A stretch of DNA of 64,000 nucleotides from Paenibacillus harenae (GTDB taxonomy: Bacteria > Bacillota > Bacilli > Paenibacillales > Paenibacillaceae), in NCBI RefSeq assembly GCF_030812415.1, contig NZ_JAUSST010000002.1:868001-932000 (forward strand). The letters are read 5' to 3'. The notes under the pieces were generated by a model. That model did no database searches. It saw only the letters and a list, made by a program, of their open reading frames with translations, and had not been told where the DNA came from. Of this stretch, positions 44,315 to 53,725 are shown in pieces (within the stretch, counting starts at the first letter, position 1; each line of letters begins with the position of its first letter). The position numbers were made by a program, and so were the translations under genes.

Positions 44315-45595
44315 ATGCATATGATTCAGGTCATTCTTCTGACCGTGCTCGTTTTTTTCGTTATTGTCACGATTCACGAATGGGGTCACTATTTTTTCGC
44401 CAAGCGGGCAGGGATTTTGGTCCGCGAATTCGCGATAGGGTTTGGACCGAAGCTATTTTCCGTGCTGCGGGGCGAGACAAGATATACGCTTAGGCTCATA
44501 CCGGCTGGCGGATTCGTCAGAATGGCCGGCGAAGATCCTGAGATTGTCGAGGTACAACCCGGTCAGACGATTGCGGTCCGCGTGAAGGACAACGTCGTTA
44601 AGAAGATTTACTTGGATCGATTGGATGAGCGGAGCGACGTTATTCGCGGCGAAGTAACTTCGATTGATCTGGAGCGCAGCCTTCATGTGACGCTGGATGT
44701 TGAAGGGGAACTTGAACGTTTTGCGGTTCATCCGCAAGCGTTGCTTATTTCGAAAGGAAGAGACACGCAGATTGCGCCTCTCGACCGCCAATTCGGCAGC
44801 AAGACGGTAGCACAACGCGCGCTTGCGATTGCGGCAGGTCCGATTATGAACTTCGTGCTTGCGTTCGTGCTGTTCGCTGCTTATATCCAGATGGCGGGTA
44901 TACCAACCGCTGAACCCGATAAGCTGCTAGTTAGCTCGGTGCTGCCGGATTCGCCGGCAGAGCAGAGCAAGCTGCAAGAGGGCGACGTTATTCATGCGAT
45001 TAACGGAACGAAGATCGGCACCGATTTCGATAAAATGCTCGATATGATCGGGAAATCTCCCAATGTCGCGCTTAAAGTCGATATTATTAGAAATGGCGTT
45101 GCCCGGCAGGTTGTCATTACGCCGAAGCCTGATGCCGACGGCATAGGCAAGGTCGGGATAACGGCTGGCGTCAATAAAGTGCCGACACGTCATGCGACGT
45201 TCACGGAGACGATCTCCGGTTCGGCGAAGCTGATGAAGAACATGACGATCAGCATCTTCGAGGGCTTTAAACAGCTCATTACGAATTTCAATTTGAATGA
45301 CATCGGCGGTCCCGTACGAACCGCAGAGGTTACGGGTCAAATCGCTCAGCAGGGAATTGTACAGTTAACGTCCTGGACTGCTCTGCTAAGCTTATATTTA
45401 GGCATATTCAACTTGCTTCCGATACCGGCGTTGGACGGCAGCCGTCTTATTTTCCTCGGAATCGAAGCATTGCGCGGCCGACCGGTCGATCCGAACAGGG
45501 AGAGTATGGTTCACTTTGTCGGTTTCGCAATGATTATGCTGTTAATGCTGGTAGTTACTTATAACGACATTTTACGATTGGTACGAGGGGAGTAG
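44315..45595 (+). CDS. rseP: Site-2 membrane zinc protease RseP (RasP)
   Basis: RseP cuts membrane-embedded anti-sigma factors and signal peptides. The 426-residue protein has the zinc motif HEWGH (21-25) in the first membrane helix and AIGFGPKL. A PDZ domain (about 205-285, VLPDSPAEQSKLQEGDVIHA) follows, with the third zinc ligand in NLLPIPALDGSRLIF near the C-terminus. AGGAGG lies nine bases before ATG 44315. Location between dxr and proS matches B. subtilis. Confidence 0.96.
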   Translation: MHMIQVILLTVLVFFVIVTIHEWGHYFFAKRAGILVREFAIGFGPKLFSVLRGETRYTLRLIPAGGFVRMAGEDPEIVEVQPGQTIAVRVKDNVVKKIYLDRLDERSDVIRGEVTSIDLERSLHVTLDVEGELERFAVHPQALLISKGRDTQIAPLDRQFGSKTVAQRALAIAAGPIMNFVLAFVLFAAYIQMAGIPTAEPDKLLVSSVLPDSPAEQSKLQEGDVIHAINGTKIGTDFDKMLDMIGKSPNVALKVDIIRNGVARQVVITPKPDADGIGKVGITAGVNKVPTRHATFTETISGSAKLMKNMTISIFEGFKQLITNFNLNDIGGPVRTAEVTGQIAQQGIVQLTSWTALLSLYLGIFNLLPIPALDGSRLIFLGIEALRGRPVDPNRESMVHFVGFAMIMLLMLVVTYNDILRLVRGE

Positions 45596-45606
45596 TAAGA
45601 AGGCTC

Positions 45607-47055
45607 ATGTCTAAGGATAAGCAATTTGTTACGGAGATTACGCCGCAGAGCGAAGATTTCTCCAGATGGTATATCGATGTTATTAAGAAAGCCGAGCTAA
45701 TGGATTACTCGCCGGTTCGAGGCTGTATCGTGTTCCGCCCTGAAGGCTACGAGCTGTGGGAAAATATTCAGCGCGATCTGGACCGCAGATTCAAGGAAAC
45801 GGGTCACCGCAACGCCTACTTCCCAATGTTCATCCCGGAGAGCTTCTTCCAGAAAGAGAAGGAGCATGTCGAAGGCTTTAATCCTGAGCTGCCATGGGTA
45901 ACGGAGGCTGCAGGCGAGAAGCTGGAGGAGCGCCTTGCGGTTCGTCCGACGTCGGAGACGATGTTCGGCCATATGTATTCCAAATGGATCCAATCGTACC
46001 GCGATCTGCCGGTTCTTATTAACCAGTGGGCGAACGTCGTCCGTTGGGAGAAACGTACGATGCCGTTCCTGCGCACGAGCGAATTCCTATGGCAGGAAGG
46101 CCATACCGCGCATGAGAACGAAGAAGAAGCGCGTGAGGAAACGATGCGCATGCTGAACGTTTATCGCGAGTTTGTCGAAGAGTTTCTAGCGATTCCGGTA
46201 ATTGTCGGCGAGAAGACGCCTTCCGAGCGGTTTGCCGGCGCTGTAGATACGTACTCCATCGAAGCGATGATGAAGGACGGCAAGGCGGTGCAAGCCGGCA
46301 CGTCCCATTACCTCGGAACGAAATTCGCCGTTGCTTTCGATATTAAATATTTGGATCGCGAAAATACGCTGCAGTTCTGCCATACGACGTCATGGGGCGC
46401 GAGCACGCGTCTCATCGGCGCGCTTATTATGGTGCACGGCGACGACCGCGGGCTTGCATTGCCGCCAAAGGTAGCCCCAACGCAAGTCATCATGATTCCA
46501 ATCGGCCCTGCGAAGCTGCGCGATCAGGTCGTTGGACGCGTGGACGAGCTGTATGCCGAATTGAAAAAAGCGGGCGTTCGCGTGCGCGTGGACGACCGAG
46601 CGGACGTAAGTCCGGGCTGGAAGTTCAATGAATACGAAATGCGCGGCGTACCGCTTCGCCTCGAGCTAGGACCGCGCGATATGGAGAACGGCGTCGTTGT
46701 CCTCGTCTCGCGGATAACTGGCGAGAAGCGCATCGTGCAGCAAGATAATTTGGTTGCCGAGGTCGAGGCGATGTTGGCCGAGATTCAGAGCGGCATGCTG
46801 GAGAAGGCGAAGCAATTCAGAAGCGACAATTCCCGTTCGGTCGATACGATCGACGAGATGAAAGCTTTCCTTGAAGAACAGCGCGGATTCGTCGAAGCCG
46901 GCTGGTGCGGTTCCGCAGCTTGCGAGAAGCAAGTGAAGGAAGAAACGGGAGCTACAAGCCGGAACATTCCGTTCGAGCCTTCCGCCCAGAAGCCAAAATG
47001 TCTCGTTTGCGGCGACGACTCGAAGCATACGGTCGTATTCGCAAGAGCTTATTGA
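45607..47055 (+). CDS. proS: Proline-tRNA ligase, archaeal/eukaryotic type
   Basis: ProRS charges tRNA-Pro with proline. The 482-residue protein is a class II synthetase with motif 2 near TMPFLRTSEFLWQEGHTAH and motif 3 in the C-terminal half of the catalytic domain. The anticodon-binding domain and a C-terminal zinc-like domain with two cysteine pairs (CGSAAC and CLVC) follow, and the last residue is Tyr (VVFARAY). Those features and the lack of the roughly 180-residue editing insertion mark the archaeal/eukaryotic type. B. subtilis has the longer bacterial type at this place. It starts 11 bases after rseP at ATG 45607. Confidence 0.95.
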   Translation: MSKDKQFVTEITPQSEDFSRWYIDVIKKAELMDYSPVRGCIVFRPEGYELWENIQRDLDRRFKETGHRNAYFPMFIPESFFQKEKEHVEGFNPELPWVTEAAGEKLEERLAVRPTSETMFGHMYSKWIQSYRDLPVLINQWANVVRWEKRTMPFLRTSEFLWQEGHTAHENEEEAREETMRMLNVYREFVEEFLAIPVIVGEKTPSERFAGAVDTYSIEAMMKDGKAVQAGTSHYLGTKFAVAFDIKYLDRENTLQFCHTTSWGASTRLIGALIMVHGDDRGLALPPKVAPTQVIMIPIGPAKLRDQVVGRVDELYAELKKAGVRVRVDDRADVSPGWKFNEYEMRGVPLRLELGPRDMENGVVVLVSRITGEKRIVQQDNLVAEVEAMLAEIQSGMLEKAKQFRSDNSRSVDTIDEMKAFLEEQRGFVEAGWCGSAACEKQVKEETGATSRNIPFEPSAQKPKCLVCGDDSKHTVVFARAY

Positions 47056-47056
47056 G

Positions 47057-47138
47057 AAAAACTCCTATCGGAGTACCTCGGGGATGTGCGACCTTCAAGT
47101 TTGCGTAGCAAACTCGCTTCGGAAGCAAAGTGGTTTTT
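47057..47138 (+). terminator. Complex hairpin cluster after proS, possible terminator
   Basis: Several small hairpins follow the stop: ACTCC/GGAGT, AGTTTGC/GCAAACT around GTA, and GCTT/AAGC around CGG. An outer AAAAAC with GTTTTT could close the whole. A T-run follows the last arm. It likely ends the proS transcript, but the fold is not simple. Confidence 0.45.
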
Positions 47139-47246
47139 ATCGCCGATCAGAATGATCTCCTTTACGCTTTATCGCTGTAAATTACTTAAACTTTGTAATA
47201 AAGAACGAACAAATGTGTTCGGATTGGATCATAAGGAGTGATACGC

Positions 47247-50200
47247 ATGAGCCAAACCGGTGACAAGCGGCAGCGCTTCGAGCTTTTATTGCAGCAAGCA
47301 GGTCTGCCGCAGGAACTTATACAATCTTATTTTCAAGACGGTTACATCGATCAAGTAATCGTAAGCAACAGCAATCGGGAATGGACGTTTTGCATCCGCA
47401 AAACGTCCATGGTGCCTTTACAGGCTTATAACGGCTTCTGCCAAGCAGCGAAAATGAAGTTCGAGCATATCGCCGCGGTTTCGTTCCAGCTTATTTATGA
47501 TCCCGTCGTAGAGACGGAATCGATTTTACGGCAATATTGGGGTTTATTCATGGAATGGGCGCAGCGCGAGATCGCATCGGTTAACGGCTGGCTGCAGAAA
47601 GCAACGATTGACGTGCAGGGCGACCTGCTTACACTGTCTCTGCTCGATACGACGGGGCTGGAGCTGGCGCGGAAGAAGAAGCTTGACGAGGAGATCGTCC
47701 GCTTCTATGAAACGAATTTCCATCGCGCAAGCAAAGTCAAAATGATTGTCAGCGAATCGCGCCAAGAAATTTTGGACGAGTTCAACTTAAAGCTCGTGGA
47801 AGAGGAGCGAGAGGTTGTTCAGCAACTGATGGCCAGCTCGCAATCGGACTCTTTGTCCGCAGGCGATGACGAGGAAGCGGTTAAGCTTGCAGTCGGCTAT
47901 GATATTCGCGAAGAAGCTGTCCCTCTGATGAACATCCAAGAGGAAGAGAAGAAAATAACGGTGCAGGGCGCGGTATTCGGACTTGACATGAAGGAGCTTC
48001 GCAACGGCAGCACGTTATTTACCTTCAACGTCACCGACTTCACCGACTCCATTGCGATGAAGATGTTCGCGAAGACGAAAGACGACGTGAAAGTGCTGAG
48101 CCAGCTGGCGAATGACAAATGGGTGAAGGCGCGCGGCCGGATCGAGTACGACCGGTTCATGCAGGAGCCCGAACTGGTCATGATGCCGAACGACCTGCAC
48201 GAGATTGGGGCGCCCCCGGAGCGCAAGGACAAAGCCGAGGAGAAACGCGTCGAGTTCCACCTTCATACGACGATGAGCGTCATGGACGCCGTAACGCCTA
48301 TCGGCGAATACGTCAAGCAGGCCGCGAAGTGGGGGCATAAGGCGATTGCCGTAACAGACCATAGCAACGTGCAATGTTATCCCGACGCTTACAAGGCTGC
48401 CAAGAAGCATGGCATCAAGGTTATCTTCGGCTTGGAAGCGAACGTCGTTAATGACGCCGTACCGATGGTGCTGCATTCAAGACCCGAGCCGCTCGCTTCA
48501 GCTACTTACATCGTATTCGATATCGAGACGACCGGCTTGTCCGTTATTAATAATAAGATTATCGAGCTCGCCGGCGTTAAGATGCGGGAAGGGAAGGAAA
48601 TAGATCGTTTCTCGACCTTCATTAATCCGCATGAGAAAATACCTTATAACATTCAGCAGCTTACGAATATTAACGACGATATGGTGAAGGATGCGCCTGA
48701 GCTGGAACCGAAGCTGCGCGAATTCATCGAATTTATCGGCAATGACGTTTTAGTCGCGCATAACGCCCGGTTCGATATCGGCTTTATACAGGCATCATGC
48801 AAATCATTTGGAATGCCGGAAGTGATGAATCCGGTGCTAGATACGCTCGAATTGGCGAGATTCATTCATCCGTCGCTCAAAAACCATCGTCTGAACACGC
48901 TCTCCGACAAATATAAGATCAGCCTGGAAAACCATCACCGTGCCATCGATGACTCGATCGCTCTCGGCGGCGTCCTATTCGGCTTGATCGGCGATGCGGC
49001 GGAACGCAATATAACGGATCTTCATCAGCTTAACGATTACGTTGGTATGGACTTATCCAATTCCCGCCCTTTCCATTGCAACATTTACGCCTTGAACGCC
49101 GTAGGCAAAAAAAATCTATACAAGCTGATTTCCATGTCGCATACCGAGTATTTCAAACGAGTCCCAACGATACCCAAGAGCAAGCTCGTCGAGCTGCGGG
49201 AAGGGCTGTTCGTGATTTCCGGCTGCGAGAAGGGCGAATTTTTCGAGACGGTGCTGAATAAGTCGGAGGAAGAAGCAACCGAGGTTGCACGCTTCTACGA
49301 TGTGCTTGAAATTCAACCGATCGATTTCTATATGCATTTGGTGGATAAAGGCTTGGTCGGAAGCAGAGCGGAGATCGAGCAAGCGCATCGCCGCATCTGT
49401 CAGATCGGCGACGAGCTTGGCAAGCCGGTTATCGCGACGGGCAACGTCCATTACTTGAACCCGCGCGATAAAATGTACAGGGACATTACGATTCATGGCA
49501 TTACGGGCTTTAGCCCGCTTAAGGGGCAACGCAAGCCCGATGCTCATTTCCGTACGACCGACGAGATGCTCGAGGAATTTGCTTTCCTCGGGGAAGCGCG
49601 CGCCCGCCAAGTTGTCGTAACGAATACTTCTGAGCTGGCCGAACGCTTCGAATCGTACGATCTGTTCCCAAGCGAGCTGTTCACGCCGAATCTTGAAGGC
49701 GCAGACGAAGAAATCCGCAATACCTGTTACACGACGGCGAAGCATTTGTACGGGGAAGATCTACCGCAAGTTGTAATCGACCGATTGGAGAAGGAGCTTG
49801 TCCCGATTATTAAATACGGTTTCTCCGCCAACTACTTGATTTCCGAGAAGCTGGTGAAGAAATCGAATGCCGACGGATACCTCGTAGGCTCAAGGGGATC
49901 GGTAGGGTCTTCGGTCGTAGCGACGTTCCTTGGCATATCCGAGGTTAACCCGCTGCCAGCCCATTATATGTGCAAAAACTCGGACTGCCGACATAGCGAA
50001 TGGTTCTTGGACGGCAGCGTTCCGAGCGGTTTCGACCTTCCCGCCAAGATGTGCCCGAAATGCGACCAGCCGATGAAAGGCGAAGGACAAGATATTCCCT
50101 TCGAGACGTTCCTAGGCTTCAAGGGGGATAAAGTTCCCGATATCGATCTTAACTTCTCCGGGGAATATCAGCCAGTTGCCCATAATTACACGAAAGTGCT

Positions 50201-51560
50201 GTTCGGCGAGAAAGCTGTATTCCGTGCCGGAACGATCGGCACGGTCGCGGAGAAGACGGCTTACGGCTTCGCTAAGAAATACGAGGAAGAGCATCAGAAG
50301 AAATGGCGCGGAGCGGAGCTTGCTAGACTTGCGAGCGGTTGTACGGGCGTCAAGCGCAGTACCGGCCAGCATCCGGGCGGTATCGTCGTCGTTCCCGACT
50401 ATATCGAAGTCGAAGACGTAACGCCCGTGCAATACCCGGCCGACGATCAGAACGCGGAATGGAAAACGACGCACTTTGACTATCACGCCTTCGAGAGTAA
50501 CCTGCTTAAGCTCGATATACTCGGGCATGACGATCCGACCATGATGCGGATGCTGCAGGACTTGACCGGCGTCGACCCGACAACGATTCCGATGAACGAT
50601 CCGAAAGTCATGAGCATGTTCAACTCGACGGCAGCGCTGGAAGTCGCGCCGGAGAAGATCCGTTCATCGGTCGCGACTTATGGCGTGCCCGAGATGGGCA
50701 CCAAATTCGTTCGCCAGATGCTCCAGGAGACACAGCCGTCATCGTTCGCCGACTTGCTGCAAATCTCAGGTCTGTCGCACGGTACGGGCGTTTGGCTCGG
50801 CAATGCCCAAGAGCTCATCAAGAACGGCACTTGCAACATCAAGACCGTTATTGGCTGTCGTGACGATATTATGCTCTATTTGATCTACAAAGCGGGAATG
50901 GACGCGGGACTGGCGTTCAAGATTACGGAGAGCGTTCGTAAGGGTAAAGGCTTGACGCCGGAATGGATCGAGGAAATGAAGCGCTGCAAAGTGCCGGCTT
51001 GGTACATTGATTCCTGTCTGCGCATCGAGTACATGTTTCCGAAGGCGCATGCCGCGGCGTACGTTATCTCGGCTGTACGCACCGCCTTCTTTAAGCTCTA
51101 TTATCCGATTCAATATTATGCGACGTACTTTACGGTTCGAGCCGACGACTTCGATTTGGAACTGCTCTGCCAAGGCTATGATGCCATATTGGCTAAGTTG
51201 ATCGAGATCGAGGCCAAAGGGTTTAACGCGCTTCCCAAGGAGAAAAACATGGTCTCGCAGCTCGAGATGTCGCTCGAGATGACGGCGCGCGGCTTCTCGT
51301 TCAAGCCGATTGATCTATACCGTTCGGACGCGACGAAATTCCAGGTGGACGGCGACTCTCTTATTCCTCCGTTCGCGGCAATTGCCGGAATCGGAGAGAA
51401 TGCGGCGCGAAACATTGCGGCGTCAAGAGAAGAGGGCGAGTTCCTGTCGATCGAGGATTTCCAGATGAAATCGAAGGCAACGAAAACGATCGTGGAAGTG
51501 CTCGGTTCGATGGGCTGTTTCCGCGGCCTGCCTGAATCGAACCAGCTATCGTTGTTTTAG
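47247..51560 (+). CDS. polC: DNA polymerase III alpha subunit, PolC type
   Basis: PolC is the main replicative polymerase of low-GC Gram-positives, with its own proofreading. The protein is 1437 residues, the same length as B. subtilis PolC. It has an N-terminal domain, an OB fold, a PHP domain (EFHLHTTMSVMDAVT) split by a DEDDh exonuclease (Asp425 and Glu427 in VFDIETTGLS; HRAIDDSIALGG), and a four-cysteine zinc site (CKNSDC, CPKC). The polymerase palm has Asp965 and Asp967 (PDIDLNFSGEY). The end NQLSLF is a beta-clamp binding motif. ATG 47247 lies eight bases after AAGGAG. Confidence 0.98.
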   Translation: MSQTGDKRQRFELLLQQAGLPQELIQSYFQDGYIDQVIVSNSNREWTFCIRKTSMVPLQAYNGFCQAAKMKFEHIAAVSFQLIYDPVVETESILRQYWGLFMEWAQREIASVNGWLQKATIDVQGDLLTLSLLDTTGLELARKKKLDEEIVRFYETNFHRASKVKMIVSESRQEILDEFNLKLVEEEREVVQQLMASSQSDSLSAGDDEEAVKLAVGYDIREEAVPLMNIQEEEKKITVQGAVFGLDMKELRNGSTLFTFNVTDFTDSIAMKMFAKTKDDVKVLSQLANDKWVKARGRIEYDRFMQEPELVMMPNDLHEIGAPPERKDKAEEKRVEFHLHTTMSVMDAVTPIGEYVKQAAKWGHKAIAVTDHSNVQCYPDAYKAAKKHGIKVIFGLEANVVNDAVPMVLHSRPEPLASATYIVFDIETTGLSVINNKIIELAGVKMREGKEIDRFSTFINPHEKIPYNIQQLTNINDDMVKDAPELEPKLREFIEFIGNDVLVAHNARFDIGFIQASCKSFGMPEVMNPVLDTLELARFIHPSLKNHRLNTLSDKYKISLENHHRAIDDSIALGGVLFGLIGDAAERNITDLHQLNDYVGMDLSNSRPFHCNIYALNAVGKKNLYKLISMSHTEYFKRVPTIPKSKLVELREGLFVISGCEKGEFFETVLNKSEEEATEVARFYDVLEIQPIDFYMHLVDKGLVGSRAEIEQAHRRICQIGDELGKPVIATGNVHYLNPRDKMYRDITIHGITGFSPLKGQRKPDAHFRTTDEMLEEFAFLGEARARQVVVTNTSELAERFESYDLFPSELFTPNLEGADEEIRNTCYTTAKHLYGEDLPQVVIDRLEKELVPIIKYGFSANYLISEKLVKKSNADGYLVGSRGSVGSSVVATFLGISEVNPLPAHYMCKNSDCRHSEWFLDGSVPSGFDLPAKMCPKCDQPMKGEGQDIPFETFLGFKGDKVPDIDLNFSGEYQPVAHNYTKVLFGEKAVFRAGTIGTVAEKTAYGFAKKYEEEHQKKWRGAELARLASGCTGVKRSTGQHPGGIVVVPDYIEVEDVTPVQYPADDQNAEWKTTHFDYHAFESNLLKLDILGHDDPTMMRMLQDLTGVDPTTIPMNDPKVMSMFNSTAALEVAPEKIRSSVATYGVPEMGTKFVRQMLQETQPSSFADLLQISGLSHGTGVWLGNAQELIKNGTCNIKTVIGCRDDIMLYLIYKAGMDAGLAFKITESVRKGKGLTPEWIEEMKRCKVPAWYIDSCLRIEYMFPKAHAAAYVISAVRTAFFKLYYPIQYYATYFTVRADDFDLELLCQGYDAILAKLIEIEAKGFNALPKEKNMVSQLEMSLEMTARGFSFKPIDLYRSDATKFQVDGDSLIPPFAAIAGIGENAARNIAASREEGEFLSIEDFQMKSKATKTIVEVLGSMGCFRGLPESNQLSLF

Positions 51561-51585
51561 TTTAAAAACGGCTTGAAAACATTTC

Positions 51586-51614
51586 TTGTCACTCTATAGC
51601 GGTTATGTTATAAT
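51586..51614 (+). promoter_or_regulatory. Sigma-A promoter of the rimP-nusA-infB operon
   Basis: TTGTCA (51586-51591) and TATAAT (51609-51614) are separated by 17 bases, a near-consensus sigma-A promoter. The transcript would carry a leader of about 110 bases before rimP. Confidence 0.88.
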
Positions 51615-51651
51615 TTTTGTGGCAATGATGATGATAAAGACTTTAATGCAG

Positions 51652-51682
51652 AAGAGTGGGGAAACCCACTCTTTACGTTTTG
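51652..51682 (+). promoter_or_regulatory. rimP leader hairpin, probable NusA-sensitive attenuator
   Basis: AAGAGTGGG (51652-51660) and CCCACTCTT (51665-51673) form a perfect 9-bp stem capped by a GAAA tetraloop. TTACGTTTTG follows, a broken T-run of the kind that needs help to terminate. In B. subtilis the nusA operon is reported to be autoregulated by NusA-stimulated termination in its leader, and this element fits that role. Confidence 0.7.
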
Positions 51683-51731
51683 TATTCGGCAAAACAGGCA
51701 TACCGCGTATAATACAGGAGGTCAAATCAAT

Positions 51732-52193
51732 TTGAGCACATCCAAAATCAAAACCGCCGTTGAAGAAATGATTTTACCGTTTCTTGACAGCCATGGATTT
51801 GAACTGGTCGATATTGAATACGTGAAGGAGGGCGGCAACTGGTTTCTCCGGATATTCGTAGATAAGGAGGGCGGGATCGATATAGACGATTGCGGCCGAA
51901 TTAGCGAACACGTAAGCGAGCAGCTGGATAAGAATGATCCGATCTCGGATGCGTATTTCCTCGAGGTGTCATCCCCTGGAGCGGAGCGCCCGCTGAAAAA
52001 ACCGGAGGATGTGCGTAAAGCCGTCGGAAAACACGTTTACATAACGACATACGAACCGATCAGCGGCGCTAAGGAGTTTGAAGGGCTGCTGCTTTCGTTT
52101 GACGGCGATAACGCCGTTGTTGCTGTGGGCAAGAAGGAGCATACGATCCCTTACTCGAAAGTTGCGAGCGCTCGTCTGGCTATCGTGTTCTAG
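51732..52193 (+). CDS. rimP: Ribosome maturation factor RimP
   Basis: RimP helps assemble the 30S subunit. The 153-residue protein has the N-terminal alpha/beta domain (GFELVDIEYVKEGGNWFLRI, DKEGGIDIDDC, YFLEVSSPGAERPLK) and the C-terminal SH3-like part. TTG 51732 is the start, behind CAGGAGGTC. It is the first gene of the nusA-infB operon. Confidence 0.96.
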   Translation: MSTSKIKTAVEEMILPFLDSHGFELVDIEYVKEGGNWFLRIFVDKEGGIDIDDCGRISEHVSEQLDKNDPISDAYFLEVSSPGAERPLKKPEDVRKAVGKHVYITTYEPISGAKEFEGLLLSFDGDNAVVAVGKKEHTIPYSKVASARLAIVF

Positions 52194-52214
52194 CATTCGT
52201 TTTTTTCTCGAGAG

Positions 52215-52234
52215 ACTTCGTTAGAAGTTTTTTT
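52215..52234 (+). terminator. Short terminator-like hairpin between rimP and nusA
   Basis: ACTTC (52215-52219) and GAAGT (52224-52228) pair around GTTA, followed directly by a run of seven T. The stem is short, so it would be a weak or factor-dependent stop. Its place just ahead of nusA is suggestive. Confidence 0.5.
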
Positions 52235-52262
52235 CATATTTGAAAGGGGGAACTCCATTCCA

Positions 52263-53360
52263 ATGAGCATGGATTTTATTGAAGCGTTGCAGGAAATCGA
52301 GAGAGACAAGGGCATTACGAAGGACGTGCTGTTAGAGGCCATCGAAGCAGCGCTGATTTCCAGCTACAAACGCAATTTTAATACCGCACAAAACGTAAGG
52401 GTGGACATTAACCGCCACACCGGCGTCATTAAGGTATATGCCCGCAAGACAGTAGTAGAGGAAGTGCTTGACCCGAGACTTGAGATTTCGGTCGAAGCCT
52501 CCCGCGAGATTAACCCGCATTATCAGCTTGACGACGTAGCGGAGATTGAAGTAACGCCGCGCGACTTCGGCCGGATCGCCGCCCAGACGGCGAAACAGGT
52601 TGTCACGCAGCGCATCCGCGAAGCGGAACGCGGCCTTATCTACAATGCTTTCATCGATAAGGAAGAAGATATCGTCAACGGCATCGTGCAGCGTCAGGAC
52701 GTAAAAAACTTATTCGTCGATCTAGGCAAAGTAGAAGCGGTATTGCCGCTTACCGAGCTTATGCCGACAGACAAGTTCAAGCACGGCGACCGCGTCAAAT
52801 CGTATATCACGAAAGTCGAGAATACGACCAAAGGGCCTCAAATTATTTTGTCCCGTACGCATCCGGGCTTGTTGAAACGTCTATTCGAGCTTGAAGTGCC
52901 TGAAATTTACGATGGCGTCGTTGAAATTCGTTCCGTTGCGCGCGAAGCGGGCTTCCGCTCTAAGATCGCCGTTCATACCCGCAATAGTGAAGTCGATCCT
53001 GTCGGCTCCTGCGTAGGCCAGAAGGGAGTGCGCGTTCAAACGATCGTCGGCGAGCTCAGAGGCGAGAAAATCGATATCGTTCGCTGGTCCGAGAATGTGG
53101 AAGAATATGTTGCAAATGCGCTTAGCCCATCCAAAGTGCTAGAAGTTATCGTCTTCGAGCAAGAGAAGATGGCGCGCGTCATCGTGCCTGATTATCAGTT
53201 ATCGCTCGCGATCGGCATTAAGGGTCAAAACGCCCGTCTTGCCGCGAAGCTAACGGGTTGGAAAATCGATATTAAGAGCGAGACGCAAGCCGAGCAGGAA
53301 TACGGACGTCCGAGAACGACGACGGGCACGATGCATCAGGACTCCGTCTCGATCGATTAG
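52263..53360 (+). CDS. nusA: Transcription termination/antitermination factor NusA
   Basis: NusA binds RNA polymerase and modulates pausing and hairpin termination. The 365-residue protein has the N-terminal polymerase-binding domain, an S1 domain (EDIVNGIVQRQDVKNLFVDL), and two KH domains (SCVGQKGVRVQTIVGEL and LAIGIKGQNARLAAKLTGW). It lacks the acidic C-terminal repeats of E. coli NusA, as in Bacillota. A purine-rich AAAGGGGG precedes ATG 52263. Confidence 0.97.
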   Translation: MSMDFIEALQEIERDKGITKDVLLEAIEAALISSYKRNFNTAQNVRVDINRHTGVIKVYARKTVVEEVLDPRLEISVEASREINPHYQLDDVAEIEVTPRDFGRIAAQTAKQVVTQRIREAERGLIYNAFIDKEEDIVNGIVQRQDVKNLFVDLGKVEAVLPLTELMPTDKFKHGDRVKSYITKVENTTKGPQIILSRTHPGLLKRLFELEVPEIYDGVVEIRSVAREAGFRSKIAVHTRNSEVDPVGSCVGQKGVRVQTIVGELRGEKIDIVRWSENVEEYVANALSPSKVLEVIVFEQEKMARVIVPDYQLSLAIGIKGQNARLAAKLTGWKIDIKSETQAEQEYGRPRTTTGTMHQDSVSID

Positions 53361-53410
53361 TATTGAGATATGCAGCATTGTCAATGTAACTCGCAGAGGA
53401 GGGGTGCGCG

Positions 53411-53725
53411 GTGAGACCAAGAAAAGTGCCGCTTCGCAAATGCGTCGCTTGTCAAGAGATGATGCCGAAGAAGGAACTTATCCGGGTTGTGCGGACGCCA
53501 GCCGAAGAGGTTCAGATTGACCTGACGGGCAAGAAGGCTGGACGCGGAGCTTATCTGTGCGGCAAAGTGAGCTGTTTCAAGCTTGCTAAGAAAACAAAAG
53601 CGCTTGATCGTGCGCTTAAGCAGCCAGTGGGCGATCATATCTACGATCAACTAGAGCAGGACTTCGTAGCGGTTGAGGACCAGTTCATTGCCGGCAAGGA
53701 GCATAGCGCCGATGAAGACGAATAA
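53411..53725 (+). CDS. rnpM: YlxR/RnpM RNA-binding protein
   Basis: The 104-residue protein has the YlxR (DUF448) core: RKCVACQEMMPKKELIRVVR, GKKAGRGAYLC and CFKLAKKTKALDRALK. YlxR of B. subtilis, renamed RnpM, binds and modulates RNase P. The C-terminal tail here is acidic. GTG 53411 lies behind GAGGAGGGG. It overlaps ylxQ by 14 bases. Confidence 0.93.
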   Translation: MRPRKVPLRKCVACQEMMPKKELIRVVRTPAEEVQIDLTGKKAGRGAYLCGKVSCFKLAKKTKALDRALKQPVGDHIYDQLEQDFVAVEDQFIAGKEHSADEDE

